This document shows, in pieces, positions 19,411 through 27,537 of a DNA stretch of 64,000 nucleotides. This stretch comes from Shewanella vesiculosa (GTDB taxonomy: Bacteria > Pseudomonadota > Gammaproteobacteria > Enterobacterales > Shewanellaceae). The first letter of the stretch is position 1, and each line of letters opens with the position of its first letter. Location: NCBI RefSeq assembly GCF_021560015.1, contig NZ_CP073588.1, positions 4,014,501 through 4,078,500 on the forward strand, given 5' to 3'. Below the pieces are notes generated by a model, which saw only the letters and a program-made list of their open reading frames with translations, did not search any database and was not told the DNA's origin. Both the position numbers and the translations under genes were made by a program.

Positions 19411-19468
19411 GTTAAATTGACCTAGATCAATAAGTGTGTCAAATTAACCTAAATTAGGTTTATTTGAC
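19411..19468. promoter_or_regulatory. Three NorR-type sites, GT-N7-AC
   Basis: Three copies of the NorR core GT(N7)AC occur at 19411-19421, 19438-19448 and 19458-19468. All are AT-rich inside, and two end in TTGAC. E. coli norVW also has three such enhancer sites. They sit 40-100 bases upstream of the sigma-54-like hmp promoter and next to the norR start, so NorR may activate hmp and repress itself. Confidence 0.65.
19417..19430. promoter_or_regulatory. FNR/EtrA-like site
   Basis: TTGAC-CTAG-ATCAA differs from the FNR consensus TTGAT-N4-ATCAA at one position. It overlaps the first NorR-type site, so the anaerobic regulator (EtrA in Shewanella) could compete with NorR at hmp. Confidence 0.5.
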
Positions 19469-19473
19469 TTATT

Positions 19474-21054
19474 ATGAATATTGTTCCCTTTATCGACATT
19501 GTAGAAGACTTAAATCGTGACTTGATAAAATCGGAGCGTTACTTGCGGCTGATTTTAGCGATTCAACGCGCCATTCCGTGCGATGTTGTAGCCTTACTGA
19601 AGCTTAAACAGGATCATTTGGTGCCTGTAGCTGTGGTGGGCTTAAAGCAAGAAGCGTTAGCGCGACAATTTTCGATTAACCACCATCCACGCTTGCAGCA
19701 AATTTTAACTAACCCACACATTACCCGCTTCGATGCCGACTCAACACTGCCCGATCCCTATGACGGTTTAGTCGATGATGGCAGTGAACAATTGCACGTG
19801 CATGACTGCATGGGCAGCACCATTTATATCGATGGTAAAGCCTGGGGCGTTTTAACCTTGGACGCTATGCAAGCAGGTAGTTTTGATTCGCTTAATCCAA
19901 CCGAAACCCGTGCTTATATTGCTGCTGTGGCCGCTGCGATTAGTACCAGTGAACATATTGAAGCGTTAGAAATTCAAGTTGAACGTAATCATCAAGTGGC
20001 ACAGTGCATGTTAGGGAGTGCAGGGCCGTCAAGTATTATTGGTAACAGTGGCGCAATTACGGATTTATTGTCAGAGATAAATACTGTTGCCGCCAGCGAT
20101 CTATCGGTATTAATTACCGGGGAAACTGGTGTGGGTAAAGAGTTGGTTGCCAAAAGCATTCATCAACAATCACGTCGCAGCGAGCAACCGTTAGTGCAAA
20201 TTAACTGTGCAGCACTGCCAGAAAGCATCGTTGAAAGTGAACTCTTTGGTCATGTAAAAGGTGCTTATTCTGGTGCGGTAAGCGATCGTCGGGGCCGCTT
20301 TGAGCTTGCCGATGGCGGCACATTATTTTTAGATGAAGTGGGTGAATTACCGTTAGCGGTACAAGCTAAGTTATTGCGTGCATTGCAAAATGGTGAAATT
20401 CAGCGTGTTGGTAGCGACAATATTATTGTGGTGGATGTCAGAATTATTGCTGCAACTAATCGAAATTTGCAGCTAGAAGTTAAAGAAGGTAGGTTTAGAG
20501 CTGACTTGTATCATCGTTTAAGTGTTTATCCACTGCCTGTGCCAGCATTACGAGATCGCGGTAAAGACGTTATTTTATTGGCAGGCTATTTTTTAGAAAA
20601 AAGCCAACATCAACTTGGGGTCGCGAAACTGAGGTTGCAACAAAGCGCGATTAATCAATTAGCCCAATATCATTGGCCTGGCAATGTGCGTGAGTTAGAG
20701 CACTTGCTTAGTCGCGCTGCCTTAAGGGCCATTAGTGAACAAGGTCGTCATGCTCGTATTATTAGTATTAGCCCTGTGCATCTGGGGTCAGAGTTTATGG
20801 CGAGCCATTCTGAAGCACCACAGCAAACCGCGATGGAGAATCAATCCACCAATGATTCAACGGCTACGTTATCCCAAGTGATAACCCAAGGACTGCGTGA
20901 TGCCACCGATGAGTATCAGCGGCAAGTCATACAAACAGTATTCGTGACTGAGCGAGGTAACTTAGCTGCAGTTGCAAGGTCCTTAAAGCTAGATAGAAGT
21001 AATTTAATTCGTACCATGCGTCGTTTAGCGCTTGATCCTAATACGGGTGAGTAA
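19474..21054 (+). CDS. norR: Nitric oxide-sensing sigma-54 activator NorR
   Basis: Enhancer-binding protein that activates sigma-54 promoters when an N-terminal GAF-domain iron centre binds NO. Residues about 1-180 are the GAF region. The AAA+ domain has Walker A GETGVGKE (about 215-222) and Walker B LFLDEVGELP. The sigma-54 contact loop is GAYSGA (263-268) instead of GAFTGA. RFRADLYHRLSVYPLPVP follows, with the arginine finger. The C-terminus is a Fis-type helix-turn-helix (LAAVARSLKLDRSNLIRTM). At 526 residues it matches NorR (504 in E. coli). It is divergent from hmp, whose promoter region holds its likely sites. Confidence 0.92.
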   Translation: MNIVPFIDIVEDLNRDLIKSERYLRLILAIQRAIPCDVVALLKLKQDHLVPVAVVGLKQEALARQFSINHHPRLQQILTNPHITRFDADSTLPDPYDGLVDDGSEQLHVHDCMGSTIYIDGKAWGVLTLDAMQAGSFDSLNPTETRAYIAAVAAAISTSEHIEALEIQVERNHQVAQCMLGSAGPSSIIGNSGAITDLLSEINTVAASDLSVLITGETGVGKELVAKSIHQQSRRSEQPLVQINCAALPESIVESELFGHVKGAYSGAVSDRRGRFELADGGTLFLDEVGELPLAVQAKLLRALQNGEIQRVGSDNIIVVDVRIIAATNRNLQLEVKEGRFRADLYHRLSVYPLPVPALRDRGKDVILLAGYFLEKSQHQLGVAKLRLQQSAINQLAQYHWPGNVRELEHLLSRAALRAISEQGRHARIISISPVHLGSEFMASHSEAPQQTAMENQSTNDSTATLSQVITQGLRDATDEYQRQVIQTVFVTERGNLAAVARSLKLDRSNLIRTMRRLALDPNTGE

Positions 21055-21204
21055 AGCGAAACAACACTGGTTAAGTCAGTAAACGGTTCGAGCTTATCTT
21101 ATTGAGTCAGAGTATTTTTTTGTTGTTTGAGAAATTTATTAGCACAAATTCAGGTCAATGTAAGTTGAGTGAGATAAATTAGGATTACCTAAAGGATGAA
21201 TGTG

Positions 21205-21951
21205 ATGCAAAAAAGCAGTTTAAGTAATATTGCGTTAGTGGTGGCATTGGTTGCAGTAGCACTTGCCGTATTAATGGTATTTGGATCGACAATAGGATTA
21301 TGGGATCCCATAGTCGGCTTCATGGCCAGCCGTAATTACAATAACTTGCTGGGATATGTTGTCGTCGTGATTGGGTTAGTTGCATTAATTACCAGCTTTA
21401 CCATTAAGCAAAACAGTCGTGCTAAGGGTAGAGGGCTTATCAATTCGACCATAGCATTAGTGCTTGGATTAGGCATATTGGCGCCGAGTATTGTGGCATT
21501 GGTTATTGAGCCAGTTAAATACCCACCTATTCACGATATAACCACTAATACCCAATCGCCACCGCAATTTGAATTTTTAACTGACAGCCGTGAAGGCGCT
21601 AAAAACAGCTTAGTTTATGGTGGACCCGAAATCGCTGCGCAGCAACTGCAAGCTTTTCCTAATATTAACCCTATAGTGTCAGACTTAACCGCTGATGCGG
21701 CTTATCAAAAGGCACTTATGGTTGCGGAGTCAATGGGTTGGACTATTGTCGCTCAAGACCCAAAGGCACGTCGTTTTGAAAGTACCTCAAGAACCCCATT
21801 TTTTAACTTCGCAGACGATATTGTTGTGGTCGTGTCTGTATTAGAGCAGGGTAGCCGTATTGATTTACGCAGTGTATCGCGGGTTGGAATCGGCGATCGC
21901 GGTGTCAATGCACAACGCATTCAAGAATTTAGCCTGCGGTTTGCTGAATAA
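21205..21951 (+). CDS. DUF1499 membrane-anchored protein
   Basis: A 248-residue protein with three predicted N-terminal membrane segments (about residues 5-105) and a C-terminal DUF1499 domain. Recognisable stretches are KYPPIHDITTNTQSPPQF, DAAYQKALMVAESMGW and SRIDLRSVSRVGIGDRGVN. The family is widespread in proteobacteria with no established biochemical role. An upstream in-frame ATG at 21196 exists, but AAGGA lies eight bases before the ATG at 21205, so I use that. It stands alone behind norR with its own terminator. Confidence 0.85.
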   Translation: MQKSSLSNIALVVALVAVALAVLMVFGSTIGLWDPIVGFMASRNYNNLLGYVVVVIGLVALITSFTIKQNSRAKGRGLINSTIALVLGLGILAPSIVALVIEPVKYPPIHDITTNTQSPPQFEFLTDSREGAKNSLVYGGPEIAAQQLQAFPNINPIVSDLTADAAYQKALMVAESMGWTIVAQDPKARRFESTSRTPFFNFADDIVVVVSVLEQGSRIDLRSVSRVGIGDRGVNAQRIQEFSLRFAE

Positions 21952-21975
21952 ATTAAGTCGCAGGTTTTAACAAGT

Positions 21976-22001
21976 AAAAGGAGCATAGAATGCTCCTTTT
22001 T
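21976..22001. terminator. Terminator after the DUF1499 gene
   Basis: An 11-bp perfect stem (21976-21986 with 21990-22000) has a three-base loop and A/T runs on both sides. It lies between converging genes, so it can stop both. Confidence 0.85.
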
Positions 22002-22096
22002 ACTTGTTAGCTATTAAATAAAGAGGTGCCCAAATGCGTTACAGTGATGGATATCTTGTTCCACAATCTAGTGCGTCATTATGTGGCTTATTGTTT

Positions 22097-23832
22097 CTAT
22101 TGCTCAGGAGTCACGCAGATAAAGTTAACTGCATCTTCCATGTTACCTGTACCGCTATAGGTTGCCACTTGTGGGAAAGAGCATAATGGTCTTGTCCGTG
22201 TTTTAGACCAGTTAGCGGGTAACTCAGTATTTTCAGAACGAACAGAAGCATTTATGCTCTCAGGTGCTTGCCCTTGTTCTACCCATGCAACGAGAGAGTC
22301 AAGCATGTCAAAGCGGTCTGTAGCTACCCCTTACCGCAATGGTTCATACCAGGGACTAAATATAAGCGAGCAAACTCGTCGGCTTGATTTTCATTGACGT
22401 TCTGCAAGCCTTTGTACCAGTTAACTGTATCGTTAGGTGAAAATACTGCGTCAGAAGTACCATGAACGACCATTATCTTAGCGCCACGATCTCTCAATAC
22501 AGTCAGATCAGTTGGATTTGGTGGTGTCATGAATGTCATACCTGACTGGGTGTAAGTATCATCAATCGCATAAATACGCTCAACATCGGTATCCATATCA
22601 AAAGGCATCACAAATTCATATGCACCGAGTTCCGTTGAACCATTATAAGGGGTTGGTGCGGTTGAGAATATAAATGCCACAGCGCCTGGATCTCTCATCA
22701 TCGCCATGAAAAATTCCCAGTTATAATAATCATTGGTGCCCATGCCCGCATCATAAGGGAAGTCTGAATAAATGGCCGCATCTGTATTGCTATTACGTGG
22801 CCCAGACATAATGTTTGTCATTACAGACTTCTGCGCAGCAGTTAAACATGTGCCATCTCGGTCAGCAGGACAGGTTGGCACATCTCGATCTAAATCAAAT
22901 GCATCTTGGCAACCATAAGTATCTTGTACCATTCCGTCGCTTGCACCATCTAATGCGTCACATTGCTGTGCGACTTTACTTGAAACGAGTGCAAACTCTT
23001 CTTGGGTGAAGCCATTTTGTAAAGATGCGAGCACATTTTCGACGTCAATATCTACTAGGCTTGAATATTGCTGAATACCATAAAGCTGTGAAACAGCTGC
23101 TTTGGGTAAGTTGAACCCAGGGTTACCCACTAAGAAACCATCATATAAATCGGCATAGCGTGTTGCGGCAACCATGGTATGGCGTCCACCATTTGAGCAA
23201 CCTCCAAAGTAAGAACGATCAGGCTGTTTACCATACGCGGTTTCAATTAAAGATTTAGCCATTGGCGTGAGTTCGGCAACCGCATTGTAGCCATAATCTA
23301 AGCGTGCCTGAGGATCTAGCCCAAACATGGGTGTTGCTGATGCGTGTCCGGTGTCGGAACTGATGACTGCAAAGCCTTTGTTTAGCGCACCAGAATCCTT
23401 GCTTGCAGATGTAAGGAAACGACCAACGGCTTTTTGCACTTTTCCATCTAAGCCGCCATTGGCTTGGTAATAAAAACGGCCATTCCAGTCAGACGGTAAA
23501 CGCATTTCAAAACCAATAGCGTACTCGGCATCACCATCCATCCCTATGCCAGTTCTTTCGTTCATTTTCCCTGTGATTAAACAATGTGAAGGAGACGGGT
23601 AAATTTCGCCTGCGTCATATTCCACATCACCCGCGGGGATAAGTTCTGCACTGATAATTGTAGTGTCGGCATAATTGAACTCAGTTGCGAGTGTGGCACA
23701 ACTGGTGATACTTGCAGGTATGGCGGCCTCAAGTTGTGGAATGCCTTCCGAAGATGAGTCACTATTGCAGCCGTAAAGAGCAATACACAAAGGTGCTAAA
23801 GCTAAGGGAATCCATAGATTTTCCGTTTTCAT
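22097..23832 (-). pseudogene. Tannase/feruloyl-esterase family lipoprotein, frameshifted near the C-terminus
   Basis: A serine esterase of the tannase/feruloyl-esterase family, which cleaves phenolic esters such as gallates or hydroxycinnamates. The ATG at 23832 has GAGGA upstream and starts a lipoprotein signal with lipobox ALYGC. The nucleophile lies in GGCSNGG (Ser213). The acid is probably the Asp of GTSDAVFSP and the base the His of GMNHCG, giving the family CS-D-HC triad. After HCGKG the frame stops. The missing end (ATDRFDMLDSLVAWVEQG) continues in another frame to 22097. Adding one G to the four at 22327-22330 restores it. It shares an upstream dyad with the flavoprotein gene. Substrate is inferred from family only. 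Confidence 0.85.
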
Positions 23833-23863
23833 ATTAATCCTCATTGTCTATACTTGAATGGTA

Positions 23864-23888
23864 ATATGTCAAACGTATAACATATGAA
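23864..23888. promoter_or_regulatory. Candidate GntR operator upstream of the tannase gene
   Basis: ATATGT-N10-ACATAT, a perfect 6-bp dyad, lies about 30 bases before the tannase start. The 25-base stretch matches 25172-25196 at 20 positions and both are preceded by GGTAATAT. A GntR/FCD regulator is encoded between the two. The 335-bp gap around it (23833-24167) otherwise holds only the GntR terminator. Confidence 0.6.
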
Positions 23889-24104
23889 TTGCAGGGTAAA
23901 TACTGATAAGAATTTAATGACTAATGGGTCTCAGTTTCTACATTGTTGGGAAATAGATCGCAGTTGGTTTGACAAAACAGAAATTTAAGTAGCTTTTAAC
24001 TAAGATAAATACTTTGCTAGCAATGTGATAATGTCATTTGGGTTGGCTGAGGTGTTTTGTACAGAGGCTGCAAATCTTGTTGAGCTTTGTTTTACTATGG
24101 GTAT

Positions 24105-24135
24105 AAAAACAGGCTCATGAATAAACATGAACCTG
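24105..24135 (-). terminator. Terminator of the GntR gene
   Basis: A 10-bp stem with one G-T pair (24110-24119 with 24126-24135) is followed on the minus strand by TTTTT. It lies 33 bases past the GntR stop and separates it from the tannase gene. Confidence 0.75.
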
Positions 24136-24167
24136 CGTATAATCAAGACTGTACAGTATAATAATGC

Positions 24168-24887
24168 TTATTTTTCAGTGTCTCTATAATCTTTTTCTAC
24201 AGCGTTGAGCCTTAGGGTAAATGCTTGTAAGTGTGTGCGCATTTCTGCCTCAGCTTGTTGACCATCTTGTGCGATAACCGCTGCAATAATTGCATCATGC
24301 AGGCCTACTGGATGGACTTTGTCATGGCTAGGTTCAAATTTTGAAGTTGCATTACTGATAACTTGCAACAGAGATTTGACGATAGCCGCGAGAAAACGAT
24401 TTCCTGACATATCAGCTAAAATATAATGCACTTTCTGGCGTGAATAAACGGTATCAGAATAGTCTAATATGTGTTCTTCACAGCGAGAGGCCTCACGTAA
24501 TTTTTCTGCCAGTTCAGGGGTGCAATTTTGCGCTGCTAATTTAGCCACCATAGGCTCAATTTGTAATCTTGCCTCGCAGACTTCGGCGAATGACATTTTT
24601 TCCATGATGAACAATTCCTGACACACATTAGTCAGTCGTTCAAATGTCATCAGTTTTACGAAAGCGCCACCCATCGCACCTTGTTTAATTTCTACAAGGC
24701 CACTCGCTTCAAGTCCTTTAATTGCTTCTCGCACTACAGTGCGACTTATTTGAAACAATTCAATGAGTTCTCGTTCGGATGGTAGTTTATCACCAGCTAA
24801 ATACTTACCTTCAAAAATAGCATTCTTTAGTTGGTTTCCTATTTCATCGGAAGCTTTCATGTGTTTGACTGAGGTAAAGTTAACCAA
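24168..24887 (-). CDS. GntR/FadR-type regulator with FCD ligand domain
   Basis: A 239-residue transcription factor. The N-terminal winged helix is GntR (GDKLPSERELIELFQISRT, then VVREAIKGLEASGLVEI). The C-terminal all-helical FCD domain contains LQIEPMVAKLAAQN and His-rich sites likely to bind metal and a small carboxylic acid, as is common in the family. The TTG at 24887 gives the usual N-terminal length; an ATG at 24860 is an alternative. It lies between the tannase gene and the divergent flavoprotein operon. Both carry a similar dyad, so it probably controls both in response to the pathway substrate. Confidence 0.88.
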   Translation of the reverse strand: MVNFTSVKHMKASDEIGNQLKNAIFEGKYLAGDKLPSERELIELFQISRTVVREAIKGLEASGLVEIKQGAMGGAFVKLMTFERLTNVCQELFIMEKMSFAEVCEARLQIEPMVAKLAAQNCTPELAEKLREASRCEEHILDYSDTVYSRQKVHYILADMSGNRFLAAIVKSLLQVISNATSKFEPSHDKVHPVGLHDAIIAAVIAQDGQQAEAEMRTHLQAFTLRLNAVEKDYRDTEK

Positions 24888-25171
24888 GTTCAGTGTCCTA
24901 AATTTGTTCTGGTTTATATTCTATCATGCTCATACATATGCTTAATAGTTATGCTGATGAAATATCCTTGTTTTCCCGCTCCTATTTATGCGTCACAACT
25001 GCTTGTAAGTATATGACTCAAATTCGATTATTTGCTTTCTGTTGATATTCATCTGTTGAATTTCTCTCATCGGTAATGCCTATTATATTTTTGTTGTTAG
25101 AAAGTCACAAAATCACTTTTTTTTGAGAGCTACTCCATAGATGTAATAACTATCCCTTTATGGGTAATATC

Positions 25172-25196
25172 ATATGTCATACATTTAACGTATCAA
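25172..25196. promoter_or_regulatory. Candidate GntR operator upstream of the flavoprotein operon
   Basis: ATATGT-N10-ACGTAT, an 11-of-12 dyad, matches the tannase-upstream copy at 20 of 25 bases. It lies about 175 bases before the flavoprotein start within a 480-bp gap (24888-25368) that holds no gene. Two sites with the same half-sites and spacing on either side of the regulator gene are unlikely by chance. Confidence 0.6.
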
Positions 25197-25368
25197 ATTT
25201 GGGGTTAACATTAACTATTATCATATTAAGACTTTTCCCCACTTTCTGAGCGAACCCTACTTTTGATGCAAGTAGAACACAGTAGCTCTGTACGGTTATG
25301 AGCGGGTCCAATATCGCAGTTAATGCTGTTGGACCCATTGTGACAGTGAGGGCAAAAGGAGTATGACA

Positions 25369-27048
25369 ATGAGTAATAATGATTCAAAGAAGCCGGAAGC
25401 AATCGATCAATACACCGCGAATGTCCTGCAAAATGGTATTTCACGACGTAGCTTTTTAACTCGTGCTGCAGTGGGTACTGGCGCAGTTGCATTTACCGGT
25501 CTAAGTGGCGGAATGGCTTCTGCTGCAACAGATGAAGCCTGCCAAAACGCAGCTAAAAGTTCAGATGGCGGCGCAACGTTAGAGTTTATGCCTAAGCCGA
25601 AACCGATTTCTGACAGACTGATCGTATCGACACAAACGTTCGACGTGGTTGTGGTTGGTGCCGGTGCTTCAGGTGTTCCTGCGGCACTATCAGCGGCTGA
25701 GAATGGCGCTAAAGTTGCGGTATTACAAAAACAAGCGATTGTCGTTTCTCAAGGTAACACAGGTTCTGGTATTGATTTGGCGAACAGCGATAAGGCTGGT
25801 GTCGAAGCCATGGTTAGCCGTTTAATGAGCGACAGTGCTCACCGTTGTCACCCTGAACTTGTTAGAGAATGGGCGTATAACTCTGGTGAGGCAGTTTCTT
25901 GGGTTATCGATCGTGCTAAAAAAGGTGGCGCGCAAATCGTAGACCAAGGCACTAAAGTGCAACATGGTATTCGTGGTGTCACTGAACATAAGCTCAATTT
26001 TGTGACCTCATTTTGTGGCCCTAAGCCATATACCACAGGTGACGGCATGCGTGATTTAGCTAAAGTAGCTGAAAAAGCGGGTGTTAAATTCTTCTTCAAC
26101 ATGCCTGCACAACAACTAATCCAAGATGAATCTGGCAAAGTTATTGGTGTTATTGCCAAAGACCGTGATGGCAAATACCACAAATACCTTGCTAAAAAAG
26201 GTGTGATTTTGTCGTCTGGTGATTATCAGAATAACGAAGCAATGTGTAACTTCTTCATTCCTGATTTGAAGCATTTTGAACGCAAGCAAATGGATCGTAC
26301 TGGCGATGGTTTCTCTATGGCTTACTGGGCCGGTGGCGTAATCGAACCTATCGGTCATACCAAAATGTTGCACGATTTTGACGCCGGTCCAGCTTCAATG
26401 TGTGATATGCCATTCCTTGCTGTTAACCGCAAAGGTAATCGTTTCGTCAATGAAACGGTTGAAATGTCATTGATGAATAACTACCTACGTGATGCAGAAA
26501 ATGCGGGTAACTACTCTCAAGTCTTTGATTCTAATTACATGGACCAAGCTGCTAACTGGCCTGGAAAACTGTACTCACCTGAAGAAATGAAAATCTATAT
26601 GCCTGAAGATCCAGCGCCTAAGGTCGGCGTGTTTGCATCTCAGACAAATACCTACTCAGCCAATACCTTGGAAGAGCTTGCAGTAAAACTGGAATGTGAC
26701 CCTAAAACCTTCGTTGCCAATGTTAAGCGCTATAACGAGCTTTGCAAAACCGGTAAAGATGACGATTTTGGTAAGCCTTCATCAAAAATGCTTCCTGTTG
26801 TTAAAGCCCCTTTCTATGGCATTCACCGCCGCATGCGTATCTCAACCCTTTGTTCAGGAATGCTAGTCGATAAAAATCATCAAGCGCTTGATGCTGATGG
26901 CAACAAAATTGGCGGCTTATTCGTTATCGGTAACTTAGGTGGTGGCTTCTATGGTGGCGTTGATTACCCACTGACTGTATTCGGATTGTCACTAGGACGT
27001 TGTTATACGTTTGGCTACTTAGCAGGTAGGTATGTGGCCAAGCTATAA
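25369..27048 (+). CDS. Tat-exported FAD flavoprotein, fumarate-reductase-like, substrate unknown
   Basis: Periplasmic flavin subunit of a two-gene flavocytochrome. The N-terminus has a twin-arginine signal (SRRSFLTRAAVGTGAVAF). The FAD site VVVGAGASGVPAALSAAENG follows, then the family motif NRKGNRFVNE and a C-terminal GNLGGGFYGGVDYPL segment. Aligned by eye to FccA, the catalytic Arg402 position is Met, the proton-path Glu378/Arg381 positions are Ala/Cys, and the substrate Arg544 is in a DYPLTV context. Hence it should not reduce fumarate. AGGAG is seven bases before the ATG at 25369, so I prefer it to 25363. A cytochrome gene and a porin gene follow. It may be a reductase of another unsaturated compound. 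Confidence 0.82.
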   Translation: MSNNDSKKPEAIDQYTANVLQNGISRRSFLTRAAVGTGAVAFTGLSGGMASAATDEACQNAAKSSDGGATLEFMPKPKPISDRLIVSTQTFDVVVVGAGASGVPAALSAAENGAKVAVLQKQAIVVSQGNTGSGIDLANSDKAGVEAMVSRLMSDSAHRCHPELVREWAYNSGEAVSWVIDRAKKGGAQIVDQGTKVQHGIRGVTEHKLNFVTSFCGPKPYTTGDGMRDLAKVAEKAGVKFFFNMPAQQLIQDESGKVIGVIAKDRDGKYHKYLAKKGVILSSGDYQNNEAMCNFFIPDLKHFERKQMDRTGDGFSMAYWAGGVIEPIGHTKMLHDFDAGPASMCDMPFLAVNRKGNRFVNETVEMSLMNNYLRDAENAGNYSQVFDSNYMDQAANWPGKLYSPEEMKIYMPEDPAPKVGVFASQTNTYSANTLEELAVKLECDPKTFVANVKRYNELCKTGKDDDFGKPSSKMLPVVKAPFYGIHRRMRISTLCSGMLVDKNHQALDADGNKIGGLFVIGNLGGGFYGGVDYPLTVFGLSLGRCYTFGYLAGRYVAKL

Positions 27049-27115
27049 AACGAACACCCAGTTAAATGGATGCCTGACACTTGGCAACCTTCCCAATGAA
27101 TAATGGAATAACACA

Positions 27116-27472
27116 ATGAAGAAATTAACACTGCGCAACATCATGCTTTGTCTTGCATTGAGCTTTTTCGCAAGCGGTGCAATGGCAAACAATAACACCT
27201 TATTGGATCAAACTCATGCGGCTAAAGGACTCAAATGTGCTAGCTGCCACGGTAAAGCTGAAATTCGTGAACCTGTGACTATGTCTAAATGCGTGACATG
27301 TCATAACACCCAAAAGCTAGCAGCCAAAACCAAGAATGTGAAACCAACAAATCCACATGAAAATCGTCATTTTGGCACTGAAACTGACTGCCTTAAATGT
27401 CACAGCGTACACCAAAAGTCAGAGAACTACTGTGGCAGTTGCCACCTTCGTTTTGACTTTGTTGTGCCATAA
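27116..27472 (+). CDS. Small periplasmic tetraheme cytochrome c
   Basis: A 118-residue exported cytochrome with signal peptide ending SGAMA and four CxxCH heme sites: CASCH, CVTCH, CLKCH and CGSCH. In size and spacing it resembles the heme domain fused to FAD in FccA, so it is probably the electron-donor subunit for the Tat flavoprotein encoded 67 bases upstream. Electrons would come from the menaquinol oxidase CymA in Shewanella; that is established for FccA and inferred here. Confidence 0.88.
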   Translation: MKKLTLRNIMLCLALSFFASGAMANNNTLLDQTHAAKGLKCASCHGKAEIREPVTMSKCVTCHNTQKLAAKTKNVKPTNPHENRHFGTETDCLKCHSVHQKSENYCGSCHLRFDFVVP

Positions 27473-27537
27473 GTCGGCCATTTGGCACCTTAATATCTCG
27501 ACCATAAGAAAACTTAACAATAATTAGGATGAGAAAA

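Noticed and set aside
25226..25492. Minus-strand ORF of 88 codons overlapping the flavoprotein start
   Set aside because: It lies across the Tat-signal coding region, has no family pattern and no ribosome binding site; it is a shadow of the real gene.
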